Under the pieces are notes generated by a model that searched no databases, had not been told where the DNA came from, and was given only the letters and a program-made list of their open reading frames with translations. Positions 9,941 to 18,158 of a DNA stretch of 64,000 nt are shown piece by piece. Source of the stretch: UBA10329 sp964500205 (GTDB taxonomy: Bacteria > Bacteroidota > Bacteroidia > UBA10329); contig CAZCNS010000011.1 in the NCBI GenBank assembly GCA_964500205.1, positions 68,513 to 132,512 on the forward strand, given 5' to 3'. The number at the start of each line of letters is the position of its first letter. Position 1 is the stretch's first letter. The position numbers and the translations under genes are program-made.

Positions 9941-11176
9941 ATGAGAATAACAGCCATTTTCCTCCTATTTCTTTTCGCTCAGGCAAATGCGCAGGACCTG
10001 CGTTGCGTCACAGACGAGAAGATGGCCGAGCAACTGAACGCTGACCCATCATTCGCAGAGCAAAGACAACAGATAGAGGAGTTCTCCGGGAAATGGATTG
10101 CTGAGAATGGGAGCAGCTACCGCGAGGTCATCACCATACCCGTGGTGGTGCATGTCGTCTATCGCACGCAAGCCGAAAACCTGACGGACGCACAGATTCG
10201 GTCGCAGATCGATGTGCTGAACGAGGATTACAGGATGACAAACGATGACGCTGCAGATGTACCATCCGTATGGGCCAGCGTGAAGACAGATACGGAAATC
10301 GAGTTCTGCCTTGCCAACCGCGACCCTAATGGAAACCCGACCACCGGCATCACACGGACAGAAACGACTGTGACAAGCTGGGCTGGATCGGACAACGTGA
10401 AGCGCACCGACATGGGAGGCAAGGACCCATGGCCTGCGGACCAGTACCTCAACATCTGGGTGTGCAACATCGGGGCCGGCTTGCTCGGCTTCGCCTATCT
10501 GCCGGGCATCGGTGCCGATCTGGACGGTGTGGTGATCGGGCATCGCTTCTTCGGTCGGGGATTCAGCGGGCTGTCCAACTCTTATAACCTTGGTAGGACA
10601 ACCACTCACGAGGTGGGGCACTATCTGAACCTCCATCACCTATGGGGTCAGAGTGCATCGAATCCGAGTTGCACCGCAGACGATTTTGTGACCGACACTC
10701 CCAGGCAAGAGGAACCGAATTACGGCTGCAAGACCTTCCCGCACGTGACTTGTAGCAATGGCCCGAACGGAGACATGTTCAACAACTACATGGACTATGG
10801 CAACGATGTCTGCCTTTTTTTCTATACCAACGGGCAGAAGCAGCGGATGCTCGCCACAATGAACGGGCCGAGAGCCAGCCTCAAGAACTCGCTCGGATGC
10901 AGTCTCGTGAGCGTGGAGGATGTGCCGCTCAACGAGCGCGTATCGGTATTTCCCAACCCTGCCTCAGAGAAGATCGCAGTCAGCGGAGACCTCGGCTTGG
11001 GCGGCATTGCATCCTACAGCATCATGAACCTTGCAGGGCAAGAGCTGTTGAACGGAACAATGGCCAGCGACAAGGACAGGACCGTACACGTTAGGCATCT
11101 GCCAGCGGGCATGTACCTGCTGAAAGTGACCACTGACAAGGAACTTGCGGTGAAACGCATTTTTATAAATCATTGA
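9941..11176 (+). CDS. Secreted M43 (cytophagalysin-type) metalloprotease, T9SS type A
   Basis: A 411-residue secreted metzincin. The signal peptide is MRITAIFLLFLFAQANAQ; I place the start at ATG 9941 rather than the upstream in-frame ATG 9908, because the signal sequence begins there. The zinc motif is HEVGHYLNLHH, with Asn in the usual Gly position as in many flavobacterial M43 members, followed by the Met-turn NNYMDYG. Conserved Cys residues occur around DTPRQEEPNYGC. The C-terminal ~75 residues (VSVFPNPASEKIAV ... LPAGMYLLKVTTDK) are a T9SS type A sorting domain, cleaved after export. The stop codon abuts the mqnE start. Confidence 0.92.
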   Translation: MRITAIFLLFLFAQANAQDLRCVTDEKMAEQLNADPSFAEQRQQIEEFSGKWIAENGSSYREVITIPVVVHVVYRTQAENLTDAQIRSQIDVLNEDYRMTNDDAADVPSVWASVKTDTEIEFCLANRDPNGNPTTGITRTETTVTSWAGSDNVKRTDMGGKDPWPADQYLNIWVCNIGAGLLGFAYLPGIGADLDGVVIGHRFFGRGFSGLSNSYNLGRTTTHEVGHYLNLHHLWGQSASNPSCTADDFVTDTPRQEEPNYGCKTFPHVTCSNGPNGDMFNNYMDYGNDVCLFFYTNGQKQRMLATMNGPRASLKNSLGCSLVSVEDVPLNERVSVFPNPASEKIAVSGDLGLGGIASYSIMNLAGQELLNGTMASDKDRTVHVRHLPAGMYLLKVTTDKELAVKRIFINH

Positions 11177-12334
11177 ATGAACACACTCCAACACATCATC
11201 AACAGCGACATCGACCCGCAGCTCCGCACCATTGCAGAGAAGGTCGCCAACCGGGAACGCATTACTTTCGATGAGGGCGTTTACCTCTACGAACATGGAG
11301 AACTCGGTTACCTCGGTGCTTTGGCGAATCACGTCCGCGAAAGGCTGCATGGCGACAAGGTGTTCTTCAACCGCAACTTCCACGTGGAGCCGACCAACAT
11401 CTGCGTGTTCGACTGCAAGTTCTGCGCGTACAGCCGCCTCTTGAAGCAAAAAGAAGAAGGGTGGGAGATGACTGAGGAACAGATCTTGGACAAGGTGCGC
11501 AGCTACGAGGGCAAGCCCATCACCGAGGTTCACATCGTGGGCGGTGTGCATCCGAAAATGGGGCTGCACTACTTCGCCAACCTCATCAGAAAGGTGAAGG
11601 AGATACGGCCCGACATCCACGTGAAGGCGTTCACGGCCGTGGAGCTGGAATACATGTGCCGCAAGGCGAAGGTCAGCTATGAGGAGGGACTGCGCATCCT
11701 CAAGGAGCACGGTCAGGACTCGCTGCCCGGAGGCGGTGCGGAGATTTTCGATGAGGAGATCCGCAACGAGATCTGTGCCGACAAATGCACCAGTGCCGAA
11801 TGGCTGGAAATGCACCGCACCGCGCACAGACTGGGAATGCCGAGCAATGCCACCATGCTCTACGGCCACATAGAGCAGTTCAGGCACCGCGTGGATCACA
11901 TGGACCGGCTGCGTAAGTTGCAGGACGAGACGGGCGGTTTCAACACCTTCATCCCCCTCAAATTCCGCAATGGCGACAACCAGATGAGCCATGTGCCAGA
12001 GGTCAGCACCATCGAGGACCTCCGCAACTATGCCGTGGCGCGCATATACATGGACAACTTCGCCCATATCAAAGCCTACTGGCCGATGATCGGCCGCCAC
12101 ACCGCCCAGATGAGCCTCGCCTTCGGGGTAGATGACATTGATGGCACCATTGACGACAGCACGAAGATCTACAGCATGGCCGGCAGCGAGGAGCAGACCC
12201 CGGCCCTCACCACGCAGCAGCTCGTGCAGCTCATCAAGGACGCGGGCCGTCACCCTATTGAGCGCGACACGCTCTACAACACCGTGACGGACTACGCGGA
12301 GTACGATTTCAGCGCGGAGGAGGCGGTGGCGTGA
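11177..12334 (+). CDS. mqnE: Aminofutalosine synthase MqnE (radical SAM)
   Basis: MqnE adds the adenosyl radical to 3-[(1-carboxyvinyl)oxy]benzoate to give aminofutalosine, the second step of the futalosine menaquinone pathway. The 385-residue protein has the radical SAM cluster motif C76-VFD-C80-KF-C83 in EPTNICVFDCKFCAYSRL, and LPGGGAEIFDEE, SNATMLYGHIE and FIPLKFRNGDNQMS, which distinguish MqnE from MqnC. The ATG immediately follows the stop of the metalloprotease gene. No other mqn genes are in the window. Its presence indicates a menaquinone-respiring organism using the futalosine route. Confidence 0.93.
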   Translation: MNTLQHIINSDIDPQLRTIAEKVANRERITFDEGVYLYEHGELGYLGALANHVRERLHGDKVFFNRNFHVEPTNICVFDCKFCAYSRLLKQKEEGWEMTEEQILDKVRSYEGKPITEVHIVGGVHPKMGLHYFANLIRKVKEIRPDIHVKAFTAVELEYMCRKAKVSYEEGLRILKEHGQDSLPGGGAEIFDEEIRNEICADKCTSAEWLEMHRTAHRLGMPSNATMLYGHIEQFRHRVDHMDRLRKLQDETGGFNTFIPLKFRNGDNQMSHVPEVSTIEDLRNYAVARIYMDNFAHIKAYWPMIGRHTAQMSLAFGVDDIDGTIDDSTKIYSMAGSEEQTPALTTQQLVQLIKDAGRHPIERDTLYNTVTDYAEYDFSAEEAVA

Positions 12335-12460
12335 ACATTACTCCAACAGGCATTCGGTCAGGAAAATGCCCCTCGGAACACCATTTACACCATATTAACT
12401 ACCTGATGTCGCATGAATCCATTCACCTCAAAATCACACTCTGACAGATTTAACTCTTGA
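12335..12460. other. Non-coding spacer after mqnE
   Basis: This is the first part of an 806-bp gene-free interval (12335-13140). It holds no convincing ORF, terminator or promoter. The interval continues with the nested inverted repeat and the 42-bp array annotated below. Confidence 0.6.
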
Positions 12461-12626
12461 TTTTGAACCACATAGGGACATAGGACACATAGACCAAGCT
12501 GATTAGGATGAAGGGGAAATAGACCCCGCACATGCGGGATTCCACATAGGGCTATGTGCAGTCCCGCATGTGCGGGGCCTATTCAATCTGTTCCCCTATG
12601 TGACCTATGTCCCTATGTGGTTGAAA
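12461..12626. repeat. Nested inverted repeat (three concentric palindromes)
   Basis: The outer arms AACCACATAGGGACATAGG (12466-12484) and its exact complement (12604-12622) are 19-bp perfect, and the pairing continues through cacatag/ctatgtg with one mismatch. Next, AGGGGAA (12512-12518) pairs with 12591-12597. Inside, CCCCGCACATGCGGGA (12524-12539) pairs perfectly with 12562-12577. At the centre CACATAGggCTATGTG (12543-12558) is a 7-bp stem with a 2-nt gap. Each 16-nt arm is also nearly palindromic itself (CCGCA-ca-TGCGG). The whole could fold as a ~160-nt hairpin or a multi-branched cruciform. No ORF lies within it. The CACATAGGGACATAG phrasing resembles dispersed intergenic repeats of Bacteroidota. 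Confidence 0.9.
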
Positions 12627-12716
12627 AAATCCCTGATTCATCTCGTCACAAGTGCTGAGATGCCTGTACATGAATAATATGCGGTATATATCAAGTCAAA
12701 TGGGATTATAGAGCAT

Positions 12717-13075
12717 TTTCAAGCACAGGATGCATCTGTCAGAATGTATGGGCAATGATTTCAAATGAAAACGTAGCCTGTGATTCCTTACAGATAATGT
12801 TCTCAAACTAAAACATGCAAATGTGAAACGTACGGTTCATTATTTAAAATGGAAAAATGGTATGTGGTCCTGTACATGTGATGTTGTCAATCCAAATTAT
12901 GAATGTGTGAAACATACTAGTTATAATTTCAAATGGAAATATGGTCTGTAATTCCGTACAGGTGATATTTTTAAATAAAAAAACGGCATGTACGTACCGT
13001 ATCGTTATATTTTCAAATAGAAGAGCCTTTCATAGGTTCTTACAGATAGCGTTTTCAAACGGAAACAGGTGCCGT
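12717..13075. repeat. Diverged 42-bp tandem array with 84-bp higher-order pattern
   Basis: Eight and a half units in exact 42-bp register begin at 12717, 12759, 12801, 12843, 12885, 12927, 12969, 13011 and 13053, each starting with a TTTCAAATGGAAA-like block. Units at 12759, 12843, 12927 and 13011 also share a CTGTaattccgTACAG-like block, while those at 12801, 12885 and 12969 resemble each other instead, giving an 84-bp super-period. The two dyad blocks are centred about 21 bp apart. The array is AT-rich compared with its surroundings and no reading frame is maintained. It ends about 65 bp before a glycosyltransferase gene. Confidence 0.85.
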
Positions 13076-13140
13076 GAGACCTCAGGGGTTCATCCTTTCT
13101 GGGCTTTCACATTCTGAATTTCCGCATCTTGCACCGCGCC

Positions 13141-14193
13141 ATGGCCAAATGCATCCTCATAGCCCCGCTCGACTGGGGATTGGGCCACGCCACACGGTGT
13201 ATCCCGCTCATCCGCCAAGTGCTGGAACTGGGCCATGTGCCCATCATCGCAGCGGAGGGCCGCCCGCTCTCGCTGCTGCGCGAGGAATTCCCCGCACAGG
13301 AGTTCATTCCTTTTAAAGGATATGAGATCAGCTATCCGGAGGGCATCGGCATGGCATGGAAGATGGGTGTTGCCGCACCCCGCATCATGAGGCGCATTGC
13401 TGAGGAGCATGACGAGCTTCAGCAGATAATCGCACAGCATCGCATTGACGCGGTGATATCGGACAACCGCTTCGGGCTTTATACGGACAGGGTGCCATGC
13501 GTTTACATCACGCATCAGGTGATGATCAAGGCCCCGTTCCTCGAAGGGGTCCTGCACCGGCTGCACCGCAGTTACATGGAACGCTACACCGAGGTGTGGG
13601 TGCCCGACCACGCCACGGACGGACTCTCTGGCGACCTCGGCCACAAGCACCCGCTGTCACCACGTGGGAAATTCATTGGGCCACTGTCAAGGTTCAGCGG
13701 GGAACAGCTGTCCATGGAGCGTGACCTGCTCGTGCTCATATCCGGTCCAGAGCCGCAACGCACGCGCTTTGAGCGGATGGTGCTGGAACAGTTGGAGCAT
13801 TTTGGAGGAACGGCCATGGCCGTGCTCGGAACGCCAGAGGTGAGGGAATCACGCACCAATGCCAGAGGTCACCTCATCATGCCTCACCTTCCAGCCAGCG
13901 ACCTCGAGAAAGCCGTCAGCTCCTCGCGGCTCATCATTTCGCGGTCCGGCTACTCGACCATCATGGATTTATCAGTGTTGGGGAAGAAAGCCGTGTTCGT
14001 CCCCACTCCGGGCCAGACGGAGCAGGAGTATCTCGGCAGGATGTTTCATGCCAACGGCCAGCACCTGCTGATGCCCCAGCGGCAATTCGACCTGAGAAAA
14101 GCTTGGGAACAATCCTCAGCGTATTCGGGATTTGAGGCCAATACTCCATTGGAGTACAAGCGGCATGTACAGGAGTTCATCCTGAAGCTCTGA
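13141..14193 (+). CDS. GT-B glycosyltransferase (MurG/GT28-like)
   Basis: A 350-residue GT-B fold protein. The N-terminal LIAPLDWGLGHATRCIPLIR (residues 5-24) contains the Gly-rich GHATR loop typical of MurG/GT28-like enzymes, and the C-terminal half has ISRSGYSTIMDLSVLGKKAVFVPTPGQTEQEYLG (broken here: SGYSTIMDL and TPGQTEQEY), the nucleotide-sugar binding region. It probably transfers a sugar from a UDP-donor to a lipid or glycan acceptor in the cytoplasm; substrate unknown. ATG 13141 is chosen; a TTG at 13129 in frame is possible. It is not MurG itself, since no peptidoglycan genes are nearby. It stands alone, downstream of the repeat island. Confidence 0.8.
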   Translation: MAKCILIAPLDWGLGHATRCIPLIRQVLELGHVPIIAAEGRPLSLLREEFPAQEFIPFKGYEISYPEGIGMAWKMGVAAPRIMRRIAEEHDELQQIIAQHRIDAVISDNRFGLYTDRVPCVYITHQVMIKAPFLEGVLHRLHRSYMERYTEVWVPDHATDGLSGDLGHKHPLSPRGKFIGPLSRFSGEQLSMERDLLVLISGPEPQRTRFERMVLEQLEHFGGTAMAVLGTPEVRESRTNARGHLIMPHLPASDLEKAVSSSRLIISRSGYSTIMDLSVLGKKAVFVPTPGQTEQEYLGRMFHANGQHLLMPQRQFDLRKAWEQSSAYSGFEANTPLEYKRHVQEFILKL

Positions 14194-14278
14194 CCCTTTT
14201 CTCAATCTATCAAAATCAGAATCAGGCGATCAGCGGCACGCTTGGCACTCCCGTCCCATACCACTCGTCCCTCGGCCC

Positions 14279-15352
14279 TTATTGCTTCGCCTTCTTCAGC
14301 GTGAACGAGAACGTGGTGCCGCTGTCCTCGCCCGTGGAGCTGCGCACATTGATGGTCTCACCGTGGCCGTCAATGATATGCTTCACGATGCTGAGGCCGA
14401 GGCCCGTTCCGCCTGCATTGCGGTCGCGAGCCTTGTCCACCCGGTAGAAACGTTCAAACAGGCGGGGGATGTGCTTCTCCTCAATGCCGCTACCGTCATC
14501 GGCCACCTCGCAGAGCACGTGCCTGTCCATATCATAGAACCGCAACTCGATGTAACCGCCAGCGCTGCCATACTTGATGCTGTTATCGATCAGATTCACG
14601 TACACCTGCTTAATGCGGTCGGCATCGGCCATGACCATGATAGGTCGCTCGTACTTCTTGTTGAAACGAATTGCAATATCGCGCTTGCCAGCCTTCATCT
14701 CGGATGTTTCCACGATGTCGCGGGCCAGTTCGAGGATATTCACTGGGGCGATGTCCATATCGAACTGGCTGTTCTCCAGCCTGCCTATCATCTCCAGATC
14801 CTCCACAATGGAGATCATCCGTTCCACGCTCTTTCCCGCCCGCTTGAGGAACTTACGGTTGATCTCCCCGTCCTCCAGTCCACCGTCCAGCAAAGTGTGT
14901 ATGTAGCCCTGAATGTTGAAGATAGGGGTCTTGAGCTCGTGGCTCACATTGCCGATGAACTCCCTTCGGAACTCCTCCTGCGCCTTGAGCGTCTCGATCT
15001 CAGCAAGCTGCCTATCAGCCCACTGCCGAACATCTGAGTCCACCTTCTCGATGATATCCTCATGCTGCTTGATCAGCCGCTTGGTCTGCTCCTTGGAGTG
15101 CCGCTGGTTGAGCACCGTCTTGTAAATCACCCTGATGCGCTCGAAGATGAAATCATTGATCACATAGTGAATGGAGAAGAAGGCCACGGCAAGCACCAAT
15201 ACAAAAGCGAGTGCCGCGCGGAGCAGCGACATTGGCCATCCCTCCATGGCATCGGGCAACAACACATCCAATGCGAACAATCCCAGTGCTACGGTGCTTG
15301 CAAGGATCAATGCCGACAGCAGGGCCAGCAGTCTCGGGGTCGGTCCTTCCAT
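14279..15352 (-). CDS. Membrane sensor histidine kinase (PhoR-like)
   Basis: A 357-residue kinase with two predicted membrane helices (about residues 8-30 and 43-64), a linker coiled coil (~70-125), the HisKA dimerisation domain with phospho-acceptor His138 in NVSHELKTP, and an HATPase_c domain with the N box VYVNLIDNSIKYGS, G1 ADDGSGI, F box LFERFYRVD and G2 GGTGLGLSIVKHII. There is only a very short loop between the helices, so the input is probably sensed in the membrane. No response regulator is adjacent, so the gene is an orphan in this window. A TATTTTCG element ends 6 nt before the ATG. Confidence 0.92.
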   Translation of the reverse strand: MEGPTPRLLALLSALILASTVALGLFALDVLLPDAMEGWPMSLLRAALAFVLVLAVAFFSIHYVINDFIFERIRVIYKTVLNQRHSKEQTKRLIKQHEDIIEKVDSDVRQWADRQLAEIETLKAQEEFRREFIGNVSHELKTPIFNIQGYIHTLLDGGLEDGEINRKFLKRAGKSVERMISIVEDLEMIGRLENSQFDMDIAPVNILELARDIVETSEMKAGKRDIAIRFNKKYERPIMVMADADRIKQVYVNLIDNSIKYGSAGGYIELRFYDMDRHVLCEVADDGSGIEEKHIPRLFERFYRVDKARDRNAGGTGLGLSIVKHIIDGHGETINVRSSTGEDSGTTFSFTLKKAKQ

Positions 15353-15358
15353 GGGGGT

Positions 15359-15366
15359 CGAAAATA
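15359..15366 (-). promoter_or_regulatory. -7 element (TATTTTCG) of the histidine kinase gene
   Basis: TATTTTCG on the minus strand ends 6 nt upstream of the kinase ATG (15352). With this spacing, transcription would start at or next to the start codon. Confidence 0.5.
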
Positions 15367-15426
15367 GTGGCAGCGGAGCGAAGATCCGTCCTTGATGTTC
15401 ATTCTTAACATCGAAAGGCGAGACAC

Positions 15427-15434
15427 TAACTTTG
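15427..15434 (+). promoter_or_regulatory. -7 element (TAACTTTG) of the WYL regulator gene
   Basis: A perfect TAnnTTTG match ends 5 nt before ATG 15440, implying a leaderless or nearly leaderless mRNA. It also fixes the start codon against the longer frame from 15392. Confidence 0.65.
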
Positions 15435-15439
15435 GCACT

Positions 15440-16471
15440 ATGCCCGCCAACAAATACGCGCTGCTTCGCTACCGGGTCATTGACCGCTGCCTGACCAACC
15501 GATTCAGGCCATACCCCACCATCGAGGACCTGAAATACGCCTGCGAAGAGGCCCTGTACGGCAGCAGCAATGAGCGTATCAGCGTCAGCACGGTCGAGAA
15601 AGACCTCAAGGCCATGCGCAATGAGGAGGAACTAGGCTACTTCGCGCCCATCAAGTACTCCAAGGCCCACAAGGGCTACTACTATGAGCAGGACGGCTAC
15701 ACCATCCGCGACATCAGTCTGAGCGATGAGGAACAGGAAGCCATCAAACTGGCGGCCGCTACCCTGTTCCAATTCCGAGACATGGCCGTGTTCAAGGATT
15801 TCGGTTCGGCCATTCAGAAGATCTTCGACCGCATGAACATTTCACCGGAGATGGATGATGAGGCCGTGGAACGCCACGTGCAGTTCGAGACCACACCAGT
15901 GGCAGCCGGGTCAGAACTTCTACCCGAATTGCTTTCAGCCATCAAGCAGCGCAGAGAGGTAGTATTCCGCTACACCTCCTACCTTGATGATTCCGAGACA
16001 GAGCGAACATTGAGACCCTTCCTTCTTAAAGAATACCGCAACAGGTGGTATGTGATAGGCCATGACACAGCACGCAAAGACACCCGCACCTTCGGCCTTG
16101 ACCGCATCAGTGACCTGAGACAGACCGAGCGTTTCTTTCCCGCGCCAGATGATTTTGACCCCGAACGTCTTTTCCGGCACAGCTTCGGTATCACTGCCGG
16201 TGGCAAGGTGGAAAAAGTGATCCTGCGTTTCGGAAGCCGTCAGTCCAAGTTCATCCTTTCGCAGCCACTTCATCCTACACAGACCACGCTGAAGGAAGAC
16301 GTCAGCGGCATCACAGTGAGCATTGATGTCATTCCATCACCTGAGCTGCTGATGACCATTCTCTCACTTGGAGACAGCGTAGAGGTGCTTGCGCCAGATA
16401 CCATCAGAAAGGAGGTGGCTACGAAAATTTCAGCTGCTGATCATGCCTATGGCCCCATAGACCGACAATGA
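15440..16471 (+). CDS. WYL-domain transcriptional regulator
   Basis: A 343-residue protein with an N-terminal winged-helix-like region (residues 1-75, MPANKYALLRYRVIDRC..., SVSTVEKDLKAMR) and a central WYL domain (about 150-250; FRYTSYLDDSETERTLRPF, RNRWYVIGHD, FGLDRI) followed by the WCX extension. WYL proteins bind nucleic acids or nucleotides and often control DNA damage or phage defence genes. No defence genes are adjacent here, so the target is unknown. The ATG at 15440 is supported by the -7 element just upstream. The next gene begins 33 nt after its stop. Confidence 0.85.
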   Translation: MPANKYALLRYRVIDRCLTNRFRPYPTIEDLKYACEEALYGSSNERISVSTVEKDLKAMRNEEELGYFAPIKYSKAHKGYYYEQDGYTIRDISLSDEEQEAIKLAAATLFQFRDMAVFKDFGSAIQKIFDRMNISPEMDDEAVERHVQFETTPVAAGSELLPELLSAIKQRREVVFRYTSYLDDSETERTLRPFLLKEYRNRWYVIGHDTARKDTRTFGLDRISDLRQTERFFPAPDDFDPERLFRHSFGITAGGKVEKVILRFGSRQSKFILSQPLHPTQTTLKEDVSGITVSIDVIPSPELLMTILSLGDSVEVLAPDTIRKEVATKISAADHAYGPIDRQ

Positions 16472-16476
16472 CCGAT

Positions 16477-16484
16477 TATTTTCG
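16477..16484 (+). promoter_or_regulatory. -7 element (TATTTTCG) upstream of small secreted protein gene
   Basis: TATTTTCG ends 19 nt before ATG 16504. It supports that start over the in-frame ATG at 16468, which lies upstream of this element. Confidence 0.5.
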
Positions 16485-16503
16485 CCCAAAAAACAGTTTC
16501 AAC

Positions 16504-17046
16504 ATGCGTCTCATCCAACTTCTTGCAGTGCTTCTTCTTTCCACATCGGCATTTGCTGTCCCACCTATCGTACTGTACCGTACGCTTGCCGACTATGAAG
16601 CAGGAAAAGGCAGCCAGATCGGAGAGTTCAACGGTTATGAATGGAGTAAGAACGGGGTGACGCTGCTCACCCCGCCTGTCAAAGGCAAGAAACCAGTGGT
16701 TCACGAGGTGACGGGTTATTGGGGCTACAGCATAGGGGAGTACGCCTACCGCCTATTTGAGGGCATGCCACATGTGATCTTGAAAAAAGGCAAGGGCATT
16801 TATTACGAGAACGGACTGGCGCACATGGATATGGCCTTGGACGTGAAAGACCGGTCAGACGTGGTTTACGGCAAATACTGTTTCCTATCGAAAGACCTCA
16901 AAGCACCCATCATGTATGTGCCCAGCAAGGATGCCAAGAAGGCGTTTGAGAACGTGAGCGAGGTGCAGCCCTTTCTCACTTGCATCGAAAAGCTGAAGTG
17001 GGACAATGCCAAGAAGATCAGAGAGTGCCTGCCGCAGCTCGACTGA
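16504..17046 (+). CDS. Small secreted protein of unknown function
   Basis: A 180-residue protein with a clear signal peptide (MRLIQLLAVLLLSTSAFA, cleaved before VPP). The mature part is basic and aromatic-rich, with a VLYRTLADYEAGKG opening. It then continues with VTGYWGYSIGEYAYRLFEG, a pattern seen in uncharacterised envelope proteins of Bacteroidota, and two Cys late in the chain (CFLS, TCIEKLKW...RECLPQL). I do not recognise a named family. The start is taken at 16504 because the signal peptide begins there and a TATTTTCG element lies between it and the upstream ATG. It probably acts in the periplasm or at the cell surface. Confidence 0.75.
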   Translation: MRLIQLLAVLLLSTSAFAVPPIVLYRTLADYEAGKGSQIGEFNGYEWSKNGVTLLTPPVKGKKPVVHEVTGYWGYSIGEYAYRLFEGMPHVILKKGKGIYYENGLAHMDMALDVKDRSDVVYGKYCFLSKDLKAPIMYVPSKDAKKAFENVSEVQPFLTCIEKLKWDNAKKIRECLPQLD

Positions 17047-17058
17047 ACTCTTTTCTGG

Positions 17059-17223
17059 TCAAAGGAACATCTTGTAGATGATGACACCAATGCCTGTGAA
17101 GCCAATGATGGCGAGGATGAAGGTGCGCCAGAAGTGATACCCCTGCTGATGGTGGTAGCTGGCAGACAGGTAGGCCATTACCAGCACTATCAATGAGAAC
17201 ACGAACCAACCAGGACTGATCAT
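17059..17223 (-). CDS. 54-aa double-spanning membrane protein
   Basis: A small protein starting MISPGWFVFSLIVLVMAYL with two hydrophobic helices (about residues 5-20 and 33-50) joined by a His/Gln-rich loop (SASYHHQQGYHFWR). Start ATG 17223 is preferred over 17250 because a CAACTTTG element ends 4 nt upstream of it. The gene is convergent with the secreted-protein gene (13 bp apart) and divergent from the outer-membrane protein gene at 17297. Function unknown; it could be a small envelope regulator. Confidence 0.6.
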   Translation of the reverse strand: MISPGWFVFSLIVLVMAYLSASYHHQQGYHFWRTFILAIIGFTGIGVIIYKMFL

Positions 17224-17227
17224 GCCG

Positions 17228-17235
17228 CAAAGTTG
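17228..17235 (-). promoter_or_regulatory. -7-like element (CAACTTTG) of the 54-aa protein gene
   Basis: It matches TAnnTTTG except for the first base and ends 4 nt before ATG 17223. With the plus-strand TAACTTTG at 17285 it makes a compact divergent promoter region. Confidence 0.45.
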
Positions 17236-17284
17236 GGCAACGCGAAGCAAAATAGTGTGCCCTGATGCCGCCTCTTAGCGTTGC

Positions 17285-17292
17285 TAACTTTG
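17285..17292 (+). promoter_or_regulatory. -7 element (TAACTTTG) before a GTG start
   Basis: A perfect TAnnTTTG match ends 4 nt before the GTG start at 17297, again implying a leaderless transcript. Confidence 0.65.
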
Positions 17293-17296
17293 CAAC

Positions 17297-18067
17297 GTGA
17301 GAAACTCGCTGCTTCTTCTGCTTGCACTCTGCCTACAAGGTGTGGCGCTTGCGCAGAAGAATGTCATTACGGCAGGGCTTCAGTTCCAGCCTATTTTCCC
17401 GGTCACATTCCTCAACACGGCCGACCAAGAGGCCACCACCTCGCAAGGGGACATGACCTCACTGGTGTCCCCGCAATTCAGCTTCACGGCAGGCATGATC
17501 GTGCGTTGGGGCTTCCACAAGCGGTTATCGCTCGAGACAGGTATCAACTTCGTGCAGCGCAACTACGACCTGACCATCAGCACAGACGATTTCAACGGGC
17601 TGTCGGACTTTCGCATCATCGGGTATGAGCATCCTATAAAGCTGTTGGTGTTCGTGCCGCTTGCCGAGCGGCTCTACATGAACGCGGCAGCGGGGGTGCA
17701 ACTTAATTTCTTTCCCTCGGACATTTACACTTTCGGCCCAGAATTCCGGCATTCGAGCCTACGAATGGGCTTCGACAACTTCTTGCACGGTGGCGGCATC
17801 ACCAACCTCGGCTTGGAGTATCGCACCAAGAAAGCCGGCTACTTCTACCTGGGGGCCACCTATCATGTGGGTTTCGGAGACATTTACAGAAGCAAGATCC
17901 AGTATGTCAAAGACAACTTCTTCAGCGAAGCGACCACTATCAATCTTAACGGCAGCTACCTTACGTTCGATGTCCGTTACTTCTTCCATTCCATGCCCAT
18001 TGAACGGAAATCAGGATCTTCGAAGAAGTCGCGCAAAAAGCGGCTGAAAGAAGATGCCGAGAACTGA
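17297..18067 (+). CDS. Outer membrane beta-barrel protein (PorT-like family)
   Basis: A 256-residue protein starting at GTG 17297 with signal peptide MRNSLLLLLALCLQGVALAQ. The mature part has alternating hydrophobic/polar strands (SPQFSFTAGMIVRWGFHKRLSLETGINFVQ, quoted in part: GMIVRWGF, LSLETGINFVQRNYDL; YLGATYHVGFGDIY; YLTFDVRYFFHS) with many Tyr/Phe/Gly residues, as in small Bacteroidota outer-membrane barrels. The C-terminus is a basic tail (KKSRKKRLKEDAEN), odd for a barrel, which usually ends in an aromatic residue; it may face the periplasm. Function unknown. The -7 element supports the GTG start. Confidence 0.75.
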   Translation: MRNSLLLLLALCLQGVALAQKNVITAGLQFQPIFPVTFLNTADQEATTSQGDMTSLVSPQFSFTAGMIVRWGFHKRLSLETGINFVQRNYDLTISTDDFNGLSDFRIIGYEHPIKLLVFVPLAERLYMNAAAGVQLNFFPSDIYTFGPEFRHSSLRMGFDNFLHGGGITNLGLEYRTKKAGYFYLGATYHVGFGDIYRSKIQYVKDNFFSEATTINLNGSYLTFDVRYFFHSMPIERKSGSSKKSRKKRLKEDAEN

Positions 18068-18127
18068 TAACAGCCCCTCACTTTTCAGCACTTCTTAACA
18101 CTGAGGCGGTTTCCTCATCAACGGGCT

Positions 18128-18135
18128 TAACTTTG
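18128..18135 (+). promoter_or_regulatory. -7 element (TAACTTTG) of the 1488-aa protein gene
   Basis: A perfect TAnnTTTG match ending 23 nt before ATG 18159. Unlike the neighbouring genes, it leaves a normal short leader. Confidence 0.6.
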
Positions 18136-18158
18136 CGAGAATCACGTAAACCAGTAAG

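Noticed and set aside
10964..12253. 429-aa frame opposite mqnE and the metalloprotease
   Set aside because: Antisense shadow; mqnE has intact radical SAM motifs on the other strand.
12717..13075. CRISPR array
   Set aside because: Units are directly adjoining and diverged with no unique spacers of constant length, and no cas genes are present.
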